DNA from: Nocardia mexicana NBRC 108244
GTDB taxonomy: Bacteria; Actinomycetota; Actinomycetes; Mycobacteriales; Mycobacteriaceae
DNA: 64,000 bases
Assembly: GCF_001613165.1 (NCBI RefSeq)
Contig: NZ_BDBV01000074.1
Span: forward strand, 51,630-115,629
Reading direction: 5' to 3'
Below, piece after piece: positions 15,580 to 23,576 of this stretch. A program made the position numbers and the translations under genes. Within the stretch, counting starts at the first letter, position 1. The number at the start of each line of letters is the position of its first letter. The notes beneath the pieces were generated by a model that did not search any database, was not told the DNA's origin, and saw only the letters and a list, made by a program, of their open reading frames with translations.

Positions 15580-16523
15580 CGGAGACCGCGCCTGCGGCGG
15601 CGCCCGAGGGCGGCGACGACTACGCGACGTGGGACGCCCCGTATGTGCTCGGTGCCCTGGACCGCGCCGAACGCCTGGAATACGAGGCGCATCTGGCGCA
15701 GTGCCCGGGCTGCCGGGAGGCGGTGGCGGAGCTCTCCGGAATGCCCGGGTTGCTCGGGCAGGTGGATGCCGAGGTGGCGCTGGCATTGATCGACCCCCCA
15801 CTGGAATCGGTGGGTGGCAACGGGTTTCGGGCCACGGATAGGACATTGCCCGAGGTTGGGTCCCGGGCCGCCGATGGGTCGCTGCCCGGGGGCTCCGCGC
15901 AGGCCGGGACTGGAGCCGCGACCGAGGGCGCAGGCCGGTCAGGGGGCGCAGCGCAGTCCGGGAGCGCAGCGCGATCCGAGAGCGCAGCCCAGTCCGGAGC
16001 TCCCGATTCCGAGGGCCGAGTACCGGGTGTCGAGGAGCCTCCCTTTCCGCTGGCCGAGTTGGCAAGGCGGGCTCGCCGGGAGCGGCGGCGCGGGCGATTA
16101 CTCGCGGTCACCGGTGCGGTGGCGGCGGCCGCGGCGGCCGTGGCGATCGCCATTCCGGTGACCGCCTCGCTCACCGAACCCACCGCGCCCCCGACGGCCG
16201 ATCAGGTGGTGGCCGAGCGCAGTATGAACCCGGTGGTGCCCTCGCCGATCACGGCGAGTTTCCGGCTGGTCGCGGTGAACGACGGCACCCGGGTCGAAAT
16301 GTCGTGCAGCTACGCGCCGTCCAGCACCGACTACAGCTGGCAGGGCTCGCTGTGGGTGGTGCATTCCGACGGCACGCAGTCGATGGTCGCCCAGTGGACG
16401 GCCCGGCCGGGCGAGACGGTGACGCCCGACGGCACCACCGCGGTGCCGCCGGACCAGGTGCGCATGGTCGAGATACGTTCGGCCACAACGAATCAGGTGA
16501 TGCTCACCAGCTCGCTGCAGTAG
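15576..16523 (+). CDS. rslA: Anti-sigma factor, RslA type (zinc-binding)
   Basis: A 315-residue single-pass membrane protein. The cytoplasmic zinc-binding anti-sigma domain has His39, Cys43 and Cys46 (H-x3-C-x2-C in EAHLAQCPGCREAV). A hydrophobic helix at about 170-192 is followed by an extracytoplasmic domain resembling that of M. tuberculosis RslA. In that family zinc loss under oxidation frees SigL. Unusual here is an extra low-complexity linker (about 85-150) made of repeated Gly/Ala/Ser/Gln units, encoded by imperfect repeats of GAGCGCAGCGC. The GTG start overlaps the sigL stop. Confidence 0.88.
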   Translation: MTETAPAAAPEGGDDYATWDAPYVLGALDRAERLEYEAHLAQCPGCREAVAELSGMPGLLGQVDAEVALALIDPPLESVGGNGFRATDRTLPEVGSRAADGSLPGGSAQAGTGAATEGAGRSGGAAQSGSAARSESAAQSGAPDSEGRVPGVEEPPFPLAELARRARRERRRGRLLAVTGAVAAAAAAVAIAIPVTASLTEPTAPPTADQVVAERSMNPVVPSPITASFRLVAVNDGTRVEMSCSYAPSSTDYSWQGSLWVVHSDGTQSMVAQWTARPGETVTPDGTTAVPPDQVRMVEIRSATTNQVMLTSSLQ

Positions 16524-16532
16524 GGCCACCGG

Positions 16533-17009
16533 TTACAGCAGGATCAGGGTGATGCCCAGAGCCGCGACCGCGGTGGCCTGCAGGCCGATTCGGAACCCGA
16601 GGATGCTGTCCCACTTCTCCTGCAGCGCACGGGCATCGGACGGAATGACACCCGACTGCGCGGCCGCGGTCTGCGCCGTGTTGATCGGTTTGGCGACCCG
16701 GACGTAGAACGCGAGCCAGATCAGCAGTGCCGCCAGCGCGACCCCGGCCGCGATACTCGCCGCGGCGTGACCCGCGACGGCGGCCGCGACCACCGCCAGC
16801 GCCGCGGTGACCACCCCGCCCACGCCGGCGAACGGCATCCGGCGGTCGCCGTAGTAGTGCCCCCAGCCCGCGACCTTGGTCATGGTGGCGTCGTCGAGGC
16901 GCCGATAGACCGAGCGCATGATCAGGGCGGCGGTTGCGTCGGCCCCGTAGACGATGCCGTTGCCGAGCACGGCGAGGACGGCCAGGACCTGGGCGATGGT
17001 GGTGAACAT
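16533..17009 (-). CDS. DUF1772-like four-helix membrane protein
   Basis: A 158-residue protein with four hydrophobic helices and the pattern of the DUF1772/anthrone-oxygenase-like family. Its charged loops are YRRLDDATMTKVAGWGHYYGDRRMP and LQEKWDSILGFRIGLQ. ATG 17009 is chosen for GAAGGAG nine bases upstream; the longer open frame beyond it lacks a ribosome site. The 80-bp upstream region contains two copies of a TAGC-N3/4-GCTA palindrome, suggesting control by a TetR- or MarR-type repressor encoded elsewhere. Function is unknown. Confidence 0.7.
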   Translation of the reverse strand: MFTTIAQVLAVLAVLGNGIVYGADATAALIMRSVYRRLDDATMTKVAGWGHYYGDRRMPFAGVGGVVTAALAVVAAAVAGHAAASIAAGVALAALLIWLAFYVRVAKPINTAQTAAAQSGVIPSDARALQEKWDSILGFRIGLQATAVAALGITLILL

Positions 17010-17029
17010 CCGGTACTCCTTCTCCAAAC

Positions 17030-17092
17030 CTAGCAACGCTAGATGCTGGAGCGAGCTTAACAAGGCGAGGCTAGATTGTCTAGCAGCGCTAT
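17030..17092. promoter_or_regulatory. Two operator-like palindromes upstream of the DUF1772 gene
   Basis: CTAGCAACGCTAG (17030-17042) is a perfect 5-bp inverted repeat, and CTAGCAGCGCTAT (17080-17092) is a close second copy whose last four bases run into the 3' end of the aminotransferase gene. They are 50 bp apart and flank the expected promoter. This is a candidate for cooperative repressor binding. Confidence 0.5.
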
Positions 17093-18237
17093 ATTTGGCT
17101 CTCGGGTGCGGCCGGCGCGGTGGTCGAGTACAGCCCGCTGTCCTCGCGGCGGAATCGATGGCGGTGCCCCTCCTGCGACGCCCGCTCGCCGAGCGCCCAC
17201 CGGACGGCGATATCCGCGGCCGGGTCGCCGACGGCGATCCGGGCGCTGCCGTCGGGATAGGTCTTGGCGGCGATACCCGCGCGGGACAGCCGCGCGGCGA
17301 TATCCGCCCCCGGCAGATAGAGGAAGTTCGCACGGCTGCGCGGAACTCGGATCCCGCTGCGGCGCAAAGTTGTTCGCAGCAGCTCCCGTTCGGTGGTGAT
17401 GCGCAGCACCCGCTCGCTCAGCTCCGCCTGGGCGGCATAGGACGCCGCCACCGCGGTGGCCGCGGACGCGGGCATCCCGAACGGCAGCTGCAGGCGGCGC
17501 ACCCGGCGCACCAGATCCTCGTGCCCGAACGCGTATCCGATGCGCAGCCCGGCCAGCCCGTAGGCCTTCGAGAAGGTGCGCAGCACCAGCAGATTCGGAT
17601 ACCGCGATACGAGCTGCAGTGGGTCGAGAGTGTCTGCGGCACCGAGGAATTCGGCGTACGCCTCGTCCAGGATCACCGGGATGTCGCGCGGAACGCCGAA
17701 CAGGAACGCCTTGAGCTCGCTGGCCGGGACCACCGTCCCGGTCGGGTTGTGCGGGCGGCACACCACGACCAGGCCGGTATCTCCGTCGACGGCGCGCGCC
17801 AGCGACCACAGATCCTGACGGCCCGACGAATCCAGCGGCACCGCCGCGTTTTTCAGCCCCGTCATGCCCGCGAGGATCGGGTAGCCGTCGAAGGTCGGCG
17901 TCGCGAACACCATCCGGTCGCCCGGCGTCGTCAGCGCCTGCATGATCTGCAGGGCCACCCCGGTCGCACCCGAACCGACCACGACCTGATCCGCGCGGAT
18001 CCCCACATGCTCGGCGATCAGCCGCGGCAGCCGGTGCGGCAGGAACTCGGGGTACCGGTTCGCCTGCTCCAGTGTGTGATTCAGGGCTGCGAGCACCGAG
18101 GGCAATGGCGGGAACGGATTTTCGCTCAGTGTCAGGTCGAAGCGGACCGAATCCGCCGTCCGCCCGGCAGTTACGTGCCGGATCGGCCGCGTCGACCGGT
18201 CCGTGCGCCGCACCGATATCGATCGGCTGCCGCTCAT
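17089..18237 (-). CDS. PLP-dependent aminotransferase (HisC-like)
   Basis: A 382-residue fold-type I aminotransferase. SENPFPPLPSV, GSGATGVALQIMQAL, CRPHNPTGTV, ILDEAYAEF and TFSKAYGLAGLRIGY (catalytic Lys) follow the histidinol-phosphate aminotransferase family. A C-terminal tail of about 35 polar residues is extra. The gene overlaps the KAS III gene by four bases and is the last of a four-gene operon, so a role in a specialised pathway is more likely than histidine synthesis. It could add an amino group to a ketone made by the upstream enzymes (inference). Confidence 0.85.
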   Translation of the reverse strand: MSGSRSISVRRTDRSTRPIRHVTAGRTADSVRFDLTLSENPFPPLPSVLAALNHTLEQANRYPEFLPHRLPRLIAEHVGIRADQVVVGSGATGVALQIMQALTTPGDRMVFATPTFDGYPILAGMTGLKNAAVPLDSSGRQDLWSLARAVDGDTGLVVVCRPHNPTGTVVPASELKAFLFGVPRDIPVILDEAYAEFLGAADTLDPLQLVSRYPNLLVLRTFSKAYGLAGLRIGYAFGHEDLVRRVRRLQLPFGMPASAATAVAASYAAQAELSERVLRITTERELLRTTLRRSGIRVPRSRANFLYLPGADIAARLSRAGIAAKTYPDGSARIAVGDPAADIAVRWALGERASQEGHRHRFRREDSGLYSTTAPAAPESQI

Positions 18238-19274
18238 CGGGCAGCACCCCAGCGCACCGCGGCCGCGGCGGCGAAGTCACCGGCGTGCGCGAACGCCGAC
18301 AGCAGCACGATCGAGCCGTTGCGCAGCCGCCCCGCCCGGTTCTCCGCGTCGAGCGTGACGGGAATGCCTGCGGCGAACAGATTTCCGCAGCGATCGAAGG
18401 TGTCGGGGTGGCGTTCGGCGGGCAATTCCAGTGCGTCGTGCCAGTTGCGCAGGAACAGCCGGTTCGGCTGGTTGGTGACGAAGGTGTCGATATCGCACCC
18501 CTTCACCCCGATCCGCTCGCACACCGCCAGCGCCACCTCGGGCACCAGCCGATTGCCCCGCGCGAACACCTTGGTCAGCTTGGACTCGGTGAAACTCACG
18601 CAGCCCTGCCCCTCCCCCGGCTCCCAGTACTTGCGATCGGAGCCGGTGCTGAAATCCATATCTCCCGCGAATTCGGGGTAGGTGCGGGATTCGATGTCCA
18701 GGATCGGCGCCTGATTGTTCTTCAGCAGCAGCCCGACACCGCAGCCGTCGCCCGGGACCGGAGCCTGGGCCAGGCCGCGAATCTCGGACTGGGTGAACAC
18801 CGGGCCCGCCGTGTTCTGGACCGTCGCGATCAGCGCGCTGCGGGCGGCGGTGGTCTGCAGGATCATCCGGGCCAGCGACATCATGTGGACGAAGGCCGCA
18901 CAGCCGCCGTTGTGCACATCGAACACCCAGCCGGGGCGCATGCCGAGCCGCCGCGCCACCTCGGGGCCCGCGCCCATCACCGGGTTGGTCGGCAACTGGG
19001 TATGGGTGATCAGCACGTCGATATTCGAGATCAATTCCGCCCCATGACGTTCCCGCAGCGGTACGACGGCCTGTTCGACCATGTCCACCGCCGTCTCGTC
19101 ACGGTCGACGTGATGACGTCCCTTGGGCGCCCGGAACATCACGTTCTTCGCCATGCGCTCGGACCGGGAGAACTGCGTGAAATATTCGGTGCCGACCGGT
19201 TCTCCGGGCAGATAGCTCGCGACGTCGGCCAGGCTGACCGGCGGCAGCGACAGCGAGGGTTCGGTGAAATCCAT
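18234..19274 (-). CDS. KAS III-like (FabH superfamily) acyl-transferring enzyme with altered triad
   Basis: A 346-residue thiolase-superfamily protein. Cys125 in HNGGCAAFVH is the acyl-binding nucleophile and Asn298 in RCGNLFAAGIP fits the conserved Asn. The position normally held by the catalytic His (H-Q-x-N) is Asn268 in VTNQPN. In this superfamily loss of that His is compatible with acyl transfer without decarboxylation. Together with ThDP and aminotransferase genes this suggests the enzyme acylates a hydroxyl or amino group, or performs an unusual condensation (inference). It sits third in the operon, with a 9-bp gap after the SRPBCC gene. Confidence 0.82.
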   Translation of the reverse strand: MDFTEPSLSLPPVSLADVASYLPGEPVGTEYFTQFSRSERMAKNVMFRAPKGRHHVDRDETAVDMVEQAVVPLRERHGAELISNIDVLITHTQLPTNPVMGAGPEVARRLGMRPGWVFDVHNGGCAAFVHMMSLARMILQTTAARSALIATVQNTAGPVFTQSEIRGLAQAPVPGDGCGVGLLLKNNQAPILDIESRTYPEFAGDMDFSTGSDRKYWEPGEGQGCVSFTESKLTKVFARGNRLVPEVALAVCERIGVKGCDIDTFVTNQPNRLFLRNWHDALELPAERHPDTFDRCGNLFAAGIPVTLDAENRAGRLRNGSIVLLSAFAHAGDFAAAAAVRWGAAR

Positions 19275-19283
19275 TGGCGCGCC

Positions 19284-19943
19284 TCACTTCATCCAGTCGG
19301 GTTTGACGGGCAGGTCGTGCGCGGCCCGGTACTCGCAGATCGCCCGCAGGTTGTCCATCTCCAATTGATGTCCGGCCGAGAACATCTCCCAGAAGTCACC
19401 GACCCAGACCGGCCGCTTCGGCGGCGCGGTCTCCGGATAGGGGTTCTCGTCGTAGAAGGGGTGGTGACAGTTCACCCAGAGCACCACCGAGCCCGGTTTG
19501 TCGAACACCACCTGTGCGTCGATCACCCGCAGCAGGTAGATCATCCACAGGTGCTCACCCTGATCCCAGGCGCAGTGATAGTCGACGGTCATGGCGTCGG
19601 GATTGGCGACCGTGCGGGTGAAGATCTTGGTTTCCGGGCCCAGCCGGTCGTAGGCCAGCCACAGTCCGGGCTCATCGGTTTCGACGAATCCGCGCAGGCT
19701 GTAGGTCCATTCCTCCAGGCTCCGGGTGTCGGCCAGATACTCGTACACCGCGCGCGGCGGTGCGGCGATATACGACTGGACCGGGCAGAACTCGCCGAAG
19801 ATCTGGTCGTGCGGGTACACCGACCGCAGCATGTCCATGATGATGGGCGTGGTGGCCTCGCGATCGGAATTCTCGATGCGCAGGACCGCGGGTATCTCGT
19901 GCTGTGGGATATCGCTGAGCGCGGGCAGGGCACTGGTGGTCAC
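19284..19943 (-). CDS. SRPBCC-fold protein (polyketide cyclase/START-like)
   Basis: A 219-residue protein with a START/SRPBCC pattern: the first strand and long loop near QSYIAAPPRAVYEYLADTRSLEEW, and a C-terminal helix. A distinctive segment, WVNCHHPFYDENPYP, contains Cys and His residues that could be catalytic or bind metal. GTG 19943 is set by GAGGAGG upstream and overlaps the ThDP stop (GTGA). Members of this fold bind hydrophobic ligands and include cyclases, aromatases and hydrolases. Here it probably acts on the product of the ThDP or KAS III enzyme. Confidence 0.75.
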   Translation of the reverse strand: MTTSALPALSDIPQHEIPAVLRIENSDREATTPIIMDMLRSVYPHDQIFGEFCPVQSYIAAPPRAVYEYLADTRSLEEWTYSLRGFVETDEPGLWLAYDRLGPETKIFTRTVANPDAMTVDYHCAWDQGEHLWMIYLLRVIDAQVVFDKPGSVVLWVNCHHPFYDENPYPETAPPKRPVWVGDFWEMFSAGHQLEMDNLRAICEYRAAHDLPVKPDWMK

Positions 19944-21799
19944 GGGTTCCTCCTCGGTACCGACAGAAACGGGGTGAACGGCGGGATCTCGTCCGGGTCG
20001 CATTCGATCGAAATGAACGACGGCCCAGCGGTTTCGAAGCATCGGTCCAGCACGGCGGCCAGTTCGCCGGTGCCGGTGGGCGAGTACGACGGCAGCTCCG
20101 GGAACATCGCGGCCAGGCCGTCGCCCAAATGCGCGGGACGAAACCTGTTGAAGCTGTAGCGATCTCCGTAGTAGAGCTGCTCGCGCGTGATGCACATGGC
20201 ATGTGCGTTGTTGTTGAGCACGACGAAGGTCACGGGGAGCCGGTGTTCGATGGCGGTGTGAATTTCCATGCCGTGCATGAAGAACGCGCCGTCACCGGCC
20301 ACCACGACGGTGCGGCGCACACCGCCGCCGTGCCGGTGCCGCCGGGCGAAGGCCGAGCCGATACCGGCGCCGAAGGCATACCCCATCCCGCCCATACCCA
20401 GAGCGACCACGAACCTGCCCCCGGGCGGGAGCCTCAGGTGGTGCACCACCGACGCGCCGGTATTACCCGCGTCGGCAAAGACATCGGTACCGGGTTCCAG
20501 TGCGGCATTGAGCGTTTCTACGATGTCGCGGTACCGCAGTCCGGGACCGGTGGATGGGGGGACCTCGAGTGCCGTGAGCGACCTCACCCCACCCGTGGCT
20601 GTAGCACCCAACTCACCCGTAGTTCCGGCGGACGCCGGAATCGATACGGGGCCTTTGTGCACAGCCTCGCCTCTCGGTCCCGGCGTTCGCCGGGAATAGT
20701 GTGATGCGGGAGCTGACAACGGTGACGCGGATTCGGACAGCGGCGCGACAGGCCCGGAGGACGGCGAAGCAGGTTCAACCGGCGCCAGCTCGTCGAACAC
20801 CAAGCCGCCCAGCAGCTCTGCGAGGACGGAACGCAGGTCGCTCGCGGTGGCGTGGACCGATTCCACGTGCGGCGGCTCGGCGCCCACGCTCGCCACGGCC
20901 GGATAGGACAGTGCCTCGTCCAGCCCGGCCCGTGCGGTCACCGGCATCCGGGTCCCGATCAGCAGGCACAGGGCGGCATGCCGTACGGCATCGATGAGTT
21001 CGGGGTGGCCCATACTGCCGGCCACCCCGCAGAATCCGGGTTCGTCCTGGGCGTAGACGTCCTTGGCGTCCGGGGCCACCCCGACCGCGGCGTCGAGAAC
21101 GACTGCCAGGCGCTGCAATTCGTCCCGCGCGTCGTTGCGGGCCACCTGGTCCCCGGCGATTATCACGATCTTGCCGGTGGCGCGGGCGGCCCGCAGCGCC
21201 GCCCGCACCCTGTCCAGACCGGCCTGGTCGCGCGTGTGCATCGGCCGGGGCGGGCGGAACGGCGGCAGGTCTCCGACGTCGGCCTGCTGCACGTCCTTGG
21301 GCAGCAACAGCACCGCCGGACCGCCGCGCCGCGCGGCCGCGACCGCCCGCGCCAGGTGCCACGGCAGCGCCTCGATCGCGTCCACCCGCGCGCAGTAGCG
21401 CGAGATCTGCTCGAAAAGCCGTGCGGCATCGAATGTTCCCGCCAGGCCGCTGGAGTCCTGGAAGGCGCCCCGGCCCTCCAGCGTCGTCGGCGCCTGTCCG
21501 ACCAGCGCCAGCACCGGCACCCGGGAGGCGAACGACTCCGTCAGTCCCGCAACCAGATTCATGGCCCCGCCGCCGGACGTCGCGCAGACCACGCCCAGCC
21601 GCCCGGTGCTGCGGGCATAACCGTCGGCCATGGTGGCGGCGGAGAACTCGTGCTTGGCGACCACCCCGGTGATGTCGTGCGGGCTGTCGAAGATAGCGTC
21701 GTAGAGGTCCTCGATGTTGGCCCCGTCCACACCGAAGATGTGGCGGACCCCCAGGGTCGCGACGGCCTGCACCAGATAGTCCACCGCTCGTGTCGGCAT
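19940..21799 (-). CDS. ThDP-dependent acetolactate/acyloin synthase-like enzyme
   Basis: A 619-residue enzyme with the three-domain ThDP layout: an N-terminal pyrimidine-binding domain with catalytic Glu51 (VAKHEFSAATMADGYAR), a middle domain, and a C-terminal pyrophosphate domain with the motif GDGAFFMHGMEIHTA...LNNN. The sequence is acetolactate-synthase-like but its setting points to a specialised carboligase that makes an alpha-hydroxyketone from two carbonyl substrates. The start at ATG 21799 has AGGAAGGAG upstream. Residues ~369-393, between the middle and C-terminal domains, are encoded by two REP-like hairpins, in a Ser/Pro/Gly linker longer than usual. First gene of the operon. Confidence 0.85.
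   Translation of the reverse strand: MPTRAVDYLVQAVATLGVRHIFGVDGANIEDLYDAIFDSPHDITGVVAKHEFSAATMADGYARSTGRLGVVCATSGGGAMNLVAGLTESFASRVPVLALVGQAPTTLEGRGAFQDSSGLAGTFDAARLFEQISRYCARVDAIEALPWHLARAVAAARRGGPAVLLLPKDVQQADVGDLPPFRPPRPMHTRDQAGLDRVRAALRAARATGKIVIIAGDQVARNDARDELQRLAVVLDAAVGVAPDAKDVYAQDEPGFCGVAGSMGHPELIDAVRHAALCLLIGTRMPVTARAGLDEALSYPAVASVGAEPPHVESVHATASDLRSVLAELLGGLVFDELAPVEPASPSSGPVAPLSESASPLSAPASHYSRRTPGPRGEAVHKGPVSIPASAGTTGELGATATGGVRSLTALEVPPSTGPGLRYRDIVETLNAALEPGTDVFADAGNTGASVVHHLRLPPGGRFVVALGMGGMGYAFGAGIGSAFARRHRHGGGVRRTVVVAGDGAFFMHGMEIHTAIEHRLPVTFVVLNNNAHAMCITREQLYYGDRYSFNRFRPAHLGDGLAAMFPELPSYSPTGTGELAAVLDRCFETAGPSFISIECDPDEIPPFTPFLSVPRRNP
20623..20695 (-). repeat. Pair of REP-like hairpins inside the ThDP gene
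   Basis: TTCCGGCG-GA-CGCCGGAA (20623-20640) and TCCCGGCG-TT-CGCCGGGA (20678-20695) are perfect 8-bp stems with 2-nt loops, in the same orientation (ATTCC...GGAAC and ATTCCC...GGGAC on the minus strand). They are read in two different frames, giving IPASAGTT and YSRRTPG, so the DNA structure rather than the peptide is what is shared. Confidence 0.75.
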
Positions 21800-21927
21800 C
21801 GGCGCTCCTTCCTGCCGGGCCTCGAGCGCACACCGGCCGTCCGCTCTCACCCGGGATACGAGGCACGCCGCGGCGCGGTTCAGCCCGCCCGCGCACGATC
21901 TGTGATCGACCCACCCTTGTGTGTATG

Positions 21928-21943
21928 TATACGTCTACGTATA
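21928..21943. promoter_or_regulatory. Operator palindrome TATACGT-CT-ACGTATA
   Basis: A perfect 7-bp inverted repeat with a 2-bp spacer, 8 bp before the EXLDI start and in the 152-bp region shared with the divergent ThDP operon. The EXLDI protein itself, with a ribbon-helix-helix-like N-terminus, is a candidate ligand, which would place both transcripts under one regulator. Confidence 0.55.
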
Positions 21944-21951
21944 GTGGAGTC

Positions 21952-22479
21952 ATGCCCAACAAGACCGTTTACGTATCCGACGACGATCTGCCCCTGTTCC
22001 AGCGCGCACAGGAGCTGGTCGGAGGCAATCTGTCAGGCGCGATCGTGACGGCGCTGCGCCGGTATATCGAACTGGAAGAGGGCCGCCTGGAGGGGTTCGA
22101 GGAGGTCGTCCTCGGCGTCGGCCACAACGGCGTCCGACAGGTCCGCTTCTCCGGCGCCCTGCTGGGTGAGGTGCGCGACGTCAACGACGAGCACCAGCAG
22201 CACATCCGCGTCTACCGCAGCCGCAAGGGCAAGTTCGTCCTGCACATCCAGACCTCCGCCTGGTCCGACTACCCCGTCTACGGCGGCGAGGGCACCAAGT
22301 GGATCAAGGATCTGACCAACTGGCGCAAGCTCCTCGGCGTCAGCGATCCGGACTGGGGCGATTTCACCATGGACATCTACGACTCGGTGACCGATCTGAA
22401 GGGGAGGATTCCGGCCAAGCTCTATCAGCGGGTCAGCGACATCGTCGAGCATCCACAGATCGAGGATCTCGACATCTGA
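21952..22479 (+). CDS. EXLDI protein (ribbon-helix-helix-like N-terminus)
   Basis: A 175-residue protein. The first ~45 residues (KTVYVSDDDLPLFQRAQ, LSGAIVTALRRYIELEE) look like a ribbon-helix-helix DNA-binding domain, and the chain ends with IEDLDI, the C-terminal E-x-L-D-I signature of the family. The middle is a beta-rich domain with several Trp residues of unknown role. ATG 21952 follows GGAG. It lies between the divergent ThDP operon and the DrrAB-like exporter and probably regulates one or both through the palindrome at 21928. The ligand is unknown. Confidence 0.8.
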   Translation: MPNKTVYVSDDDLPLFQRAQELVGGNLSGAIVTALRRYIELEEGRLEGFEEVVLGVGHNGVRQVRFSGALLGEVRDVNDEHQQHIRVYRSRKGKFVLHIQTSAWSDYPVYGGEGTKWIKDLTNWRKLLGVSDPDWGDFTMDIYDSVTDLKGRIPAKLYQRVSDIVEHPQIEDLDI

Positions 22480-22601
22480 TCCCGGCGGGCCCGGTCCCGC
22501 ACAACTGAACACCACACAGCCCCCGTCTTGACCGCGCAACCCAGCGGTCACGACTCAGCACACGCATGCATAAATGCCTATTCATTGATGAGAGGAACAC
22601 C

Positions 22602-23576
22602 ATGACCACCGGGTATCCCCTGCCGGCCATATCGGTCGGCGGCCTGCGGAAATCCTTCGGCGACCAGGTCGTGCTCGACGGTATCGATATCACCGTCGAG
22701 GAGGGCACGATCTTCTCGCTGCTCGGGCCCAACGGCGCGGGCAAGACCACCACCGTGCAGATCCTGACCACGCTGCTGCGGGCCGACGACGGCGTCATCC
22801 GCGTGGGCGGGTTCGACCGCAACGCCGATCCCGACTCGGTGCGCTCGATCATCGGTGTGACGGGTCAGTTCTCGGCGATCGACGAACTGCTCACCGCGCG
22901 CGAGAACCTGCTGCTGATGGGCGATCTGCACCATCTGCCGCGCGGCGACAGCCGTCGGCTGGCCGGGGAACTGCTGGAGCGGTTCGATCTCGTGGACGCC
23001 GCCGACAAGGTCACCAGCACCTTCTCCGGCGGTATGAAGCGCCGCCTCGACCTGGCCATGACCCTGGTGGGCGATCCGCGCATCATCTTCCTGGACGAGC
23101 CCACGGTCGGGCTCGATCCGCGCAGCCGCCGCGACGTCTGGGATATCGTCCGCGAACTCGTCGCCGACGGCGTCACCATCTTCCTCACCACCCAGTACCT
23201 GGAGGAGGCCGACGAGCTGGCGCATCAGATCGCGGTGCTGAACAAGGGCAGCATCGTCGCCCAGGGCACCGCGGATCAGCTGAAACGGCTGGTGCCGGGC
23301 GGGCACATCCGGCTCACCTTCGCCGATCGCGACGCGCTGGCCACCGCCGGGGATCTGTTCGGCGGCGTCCCGGACTACGAGGACCGCACCCTCGCCGTGG
23401 CCAGCGACGGCTCGGTCAAGTCGCTGCGCTCGATGCTGGATCGTCTCGACGACGCCCGCATCGAACCCGAAGGCCTGTCGGTGCACACGCCCGACCTCGA
23501 CGACGTCTTCCTCACCCTGACCGGCCACACCGTTCCCGAGGGCGAAACCGTGCCCGCGGAGGAGATCGCACGATGA
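22602..23576 (+). CDS. Daunorubicin-resistance-type ABC exporter ATPase (DrrA-like)
   Basis: A 324-residue ATPase with Walker A GPNGAGKTT, Q-loop VTGQFSAIDELLTARENL, signature FSGGMKRRLDLAM and Walker B IIFLDEPTVGLDPRSR. The C-terminal ~80 residues fit the DrrA-type accessory domain (DVFLTLTG). ATG 22602 has GAGAGGAA upstream. AATG-N6-CATT within the leader (about 22573-22586) may be an operator. It overlaps drrB by four bases. Being next to the ThDP/KAS III operon, it could export that pathway's product or give self-protection (inference). Confidence 0.9.
   Translation: MTTGYPLPAISVGGLRKSFGDQVVLDGIDITVEEGTIFSLLGPNGAGKTTTVQILTTLLRADDGVIRVGGFDRNADPDSVRSIIGVTGQFSAIDELLTARENLLLMGDLHHLPRGDSRRLAGELLERFDLVDAADKVTSTFSGGMKRRLDLAMTLVGDPRIIFLDEPTVGLDPRSRRDVWDIVRELVADGVTIFLTTQYLEEADELAHQIAVLNKGSIVAQGTADQLKRLVPGGHIRLTFADRDALATAGDLFGGVPDYEDRTLAVASDGSVKSLRSMLDRLDDARIEPEGLSVHTPDLDDVFLTLTGHTVPEGETVPAEEIAR

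Noticed and set aside
22403..22420. GATTCCGGCCAAGC inside the EXLDI gene resembling a hairpin head
   Set aside because: The loop and right arm are missing and the codons are within a conserved part of the protein.
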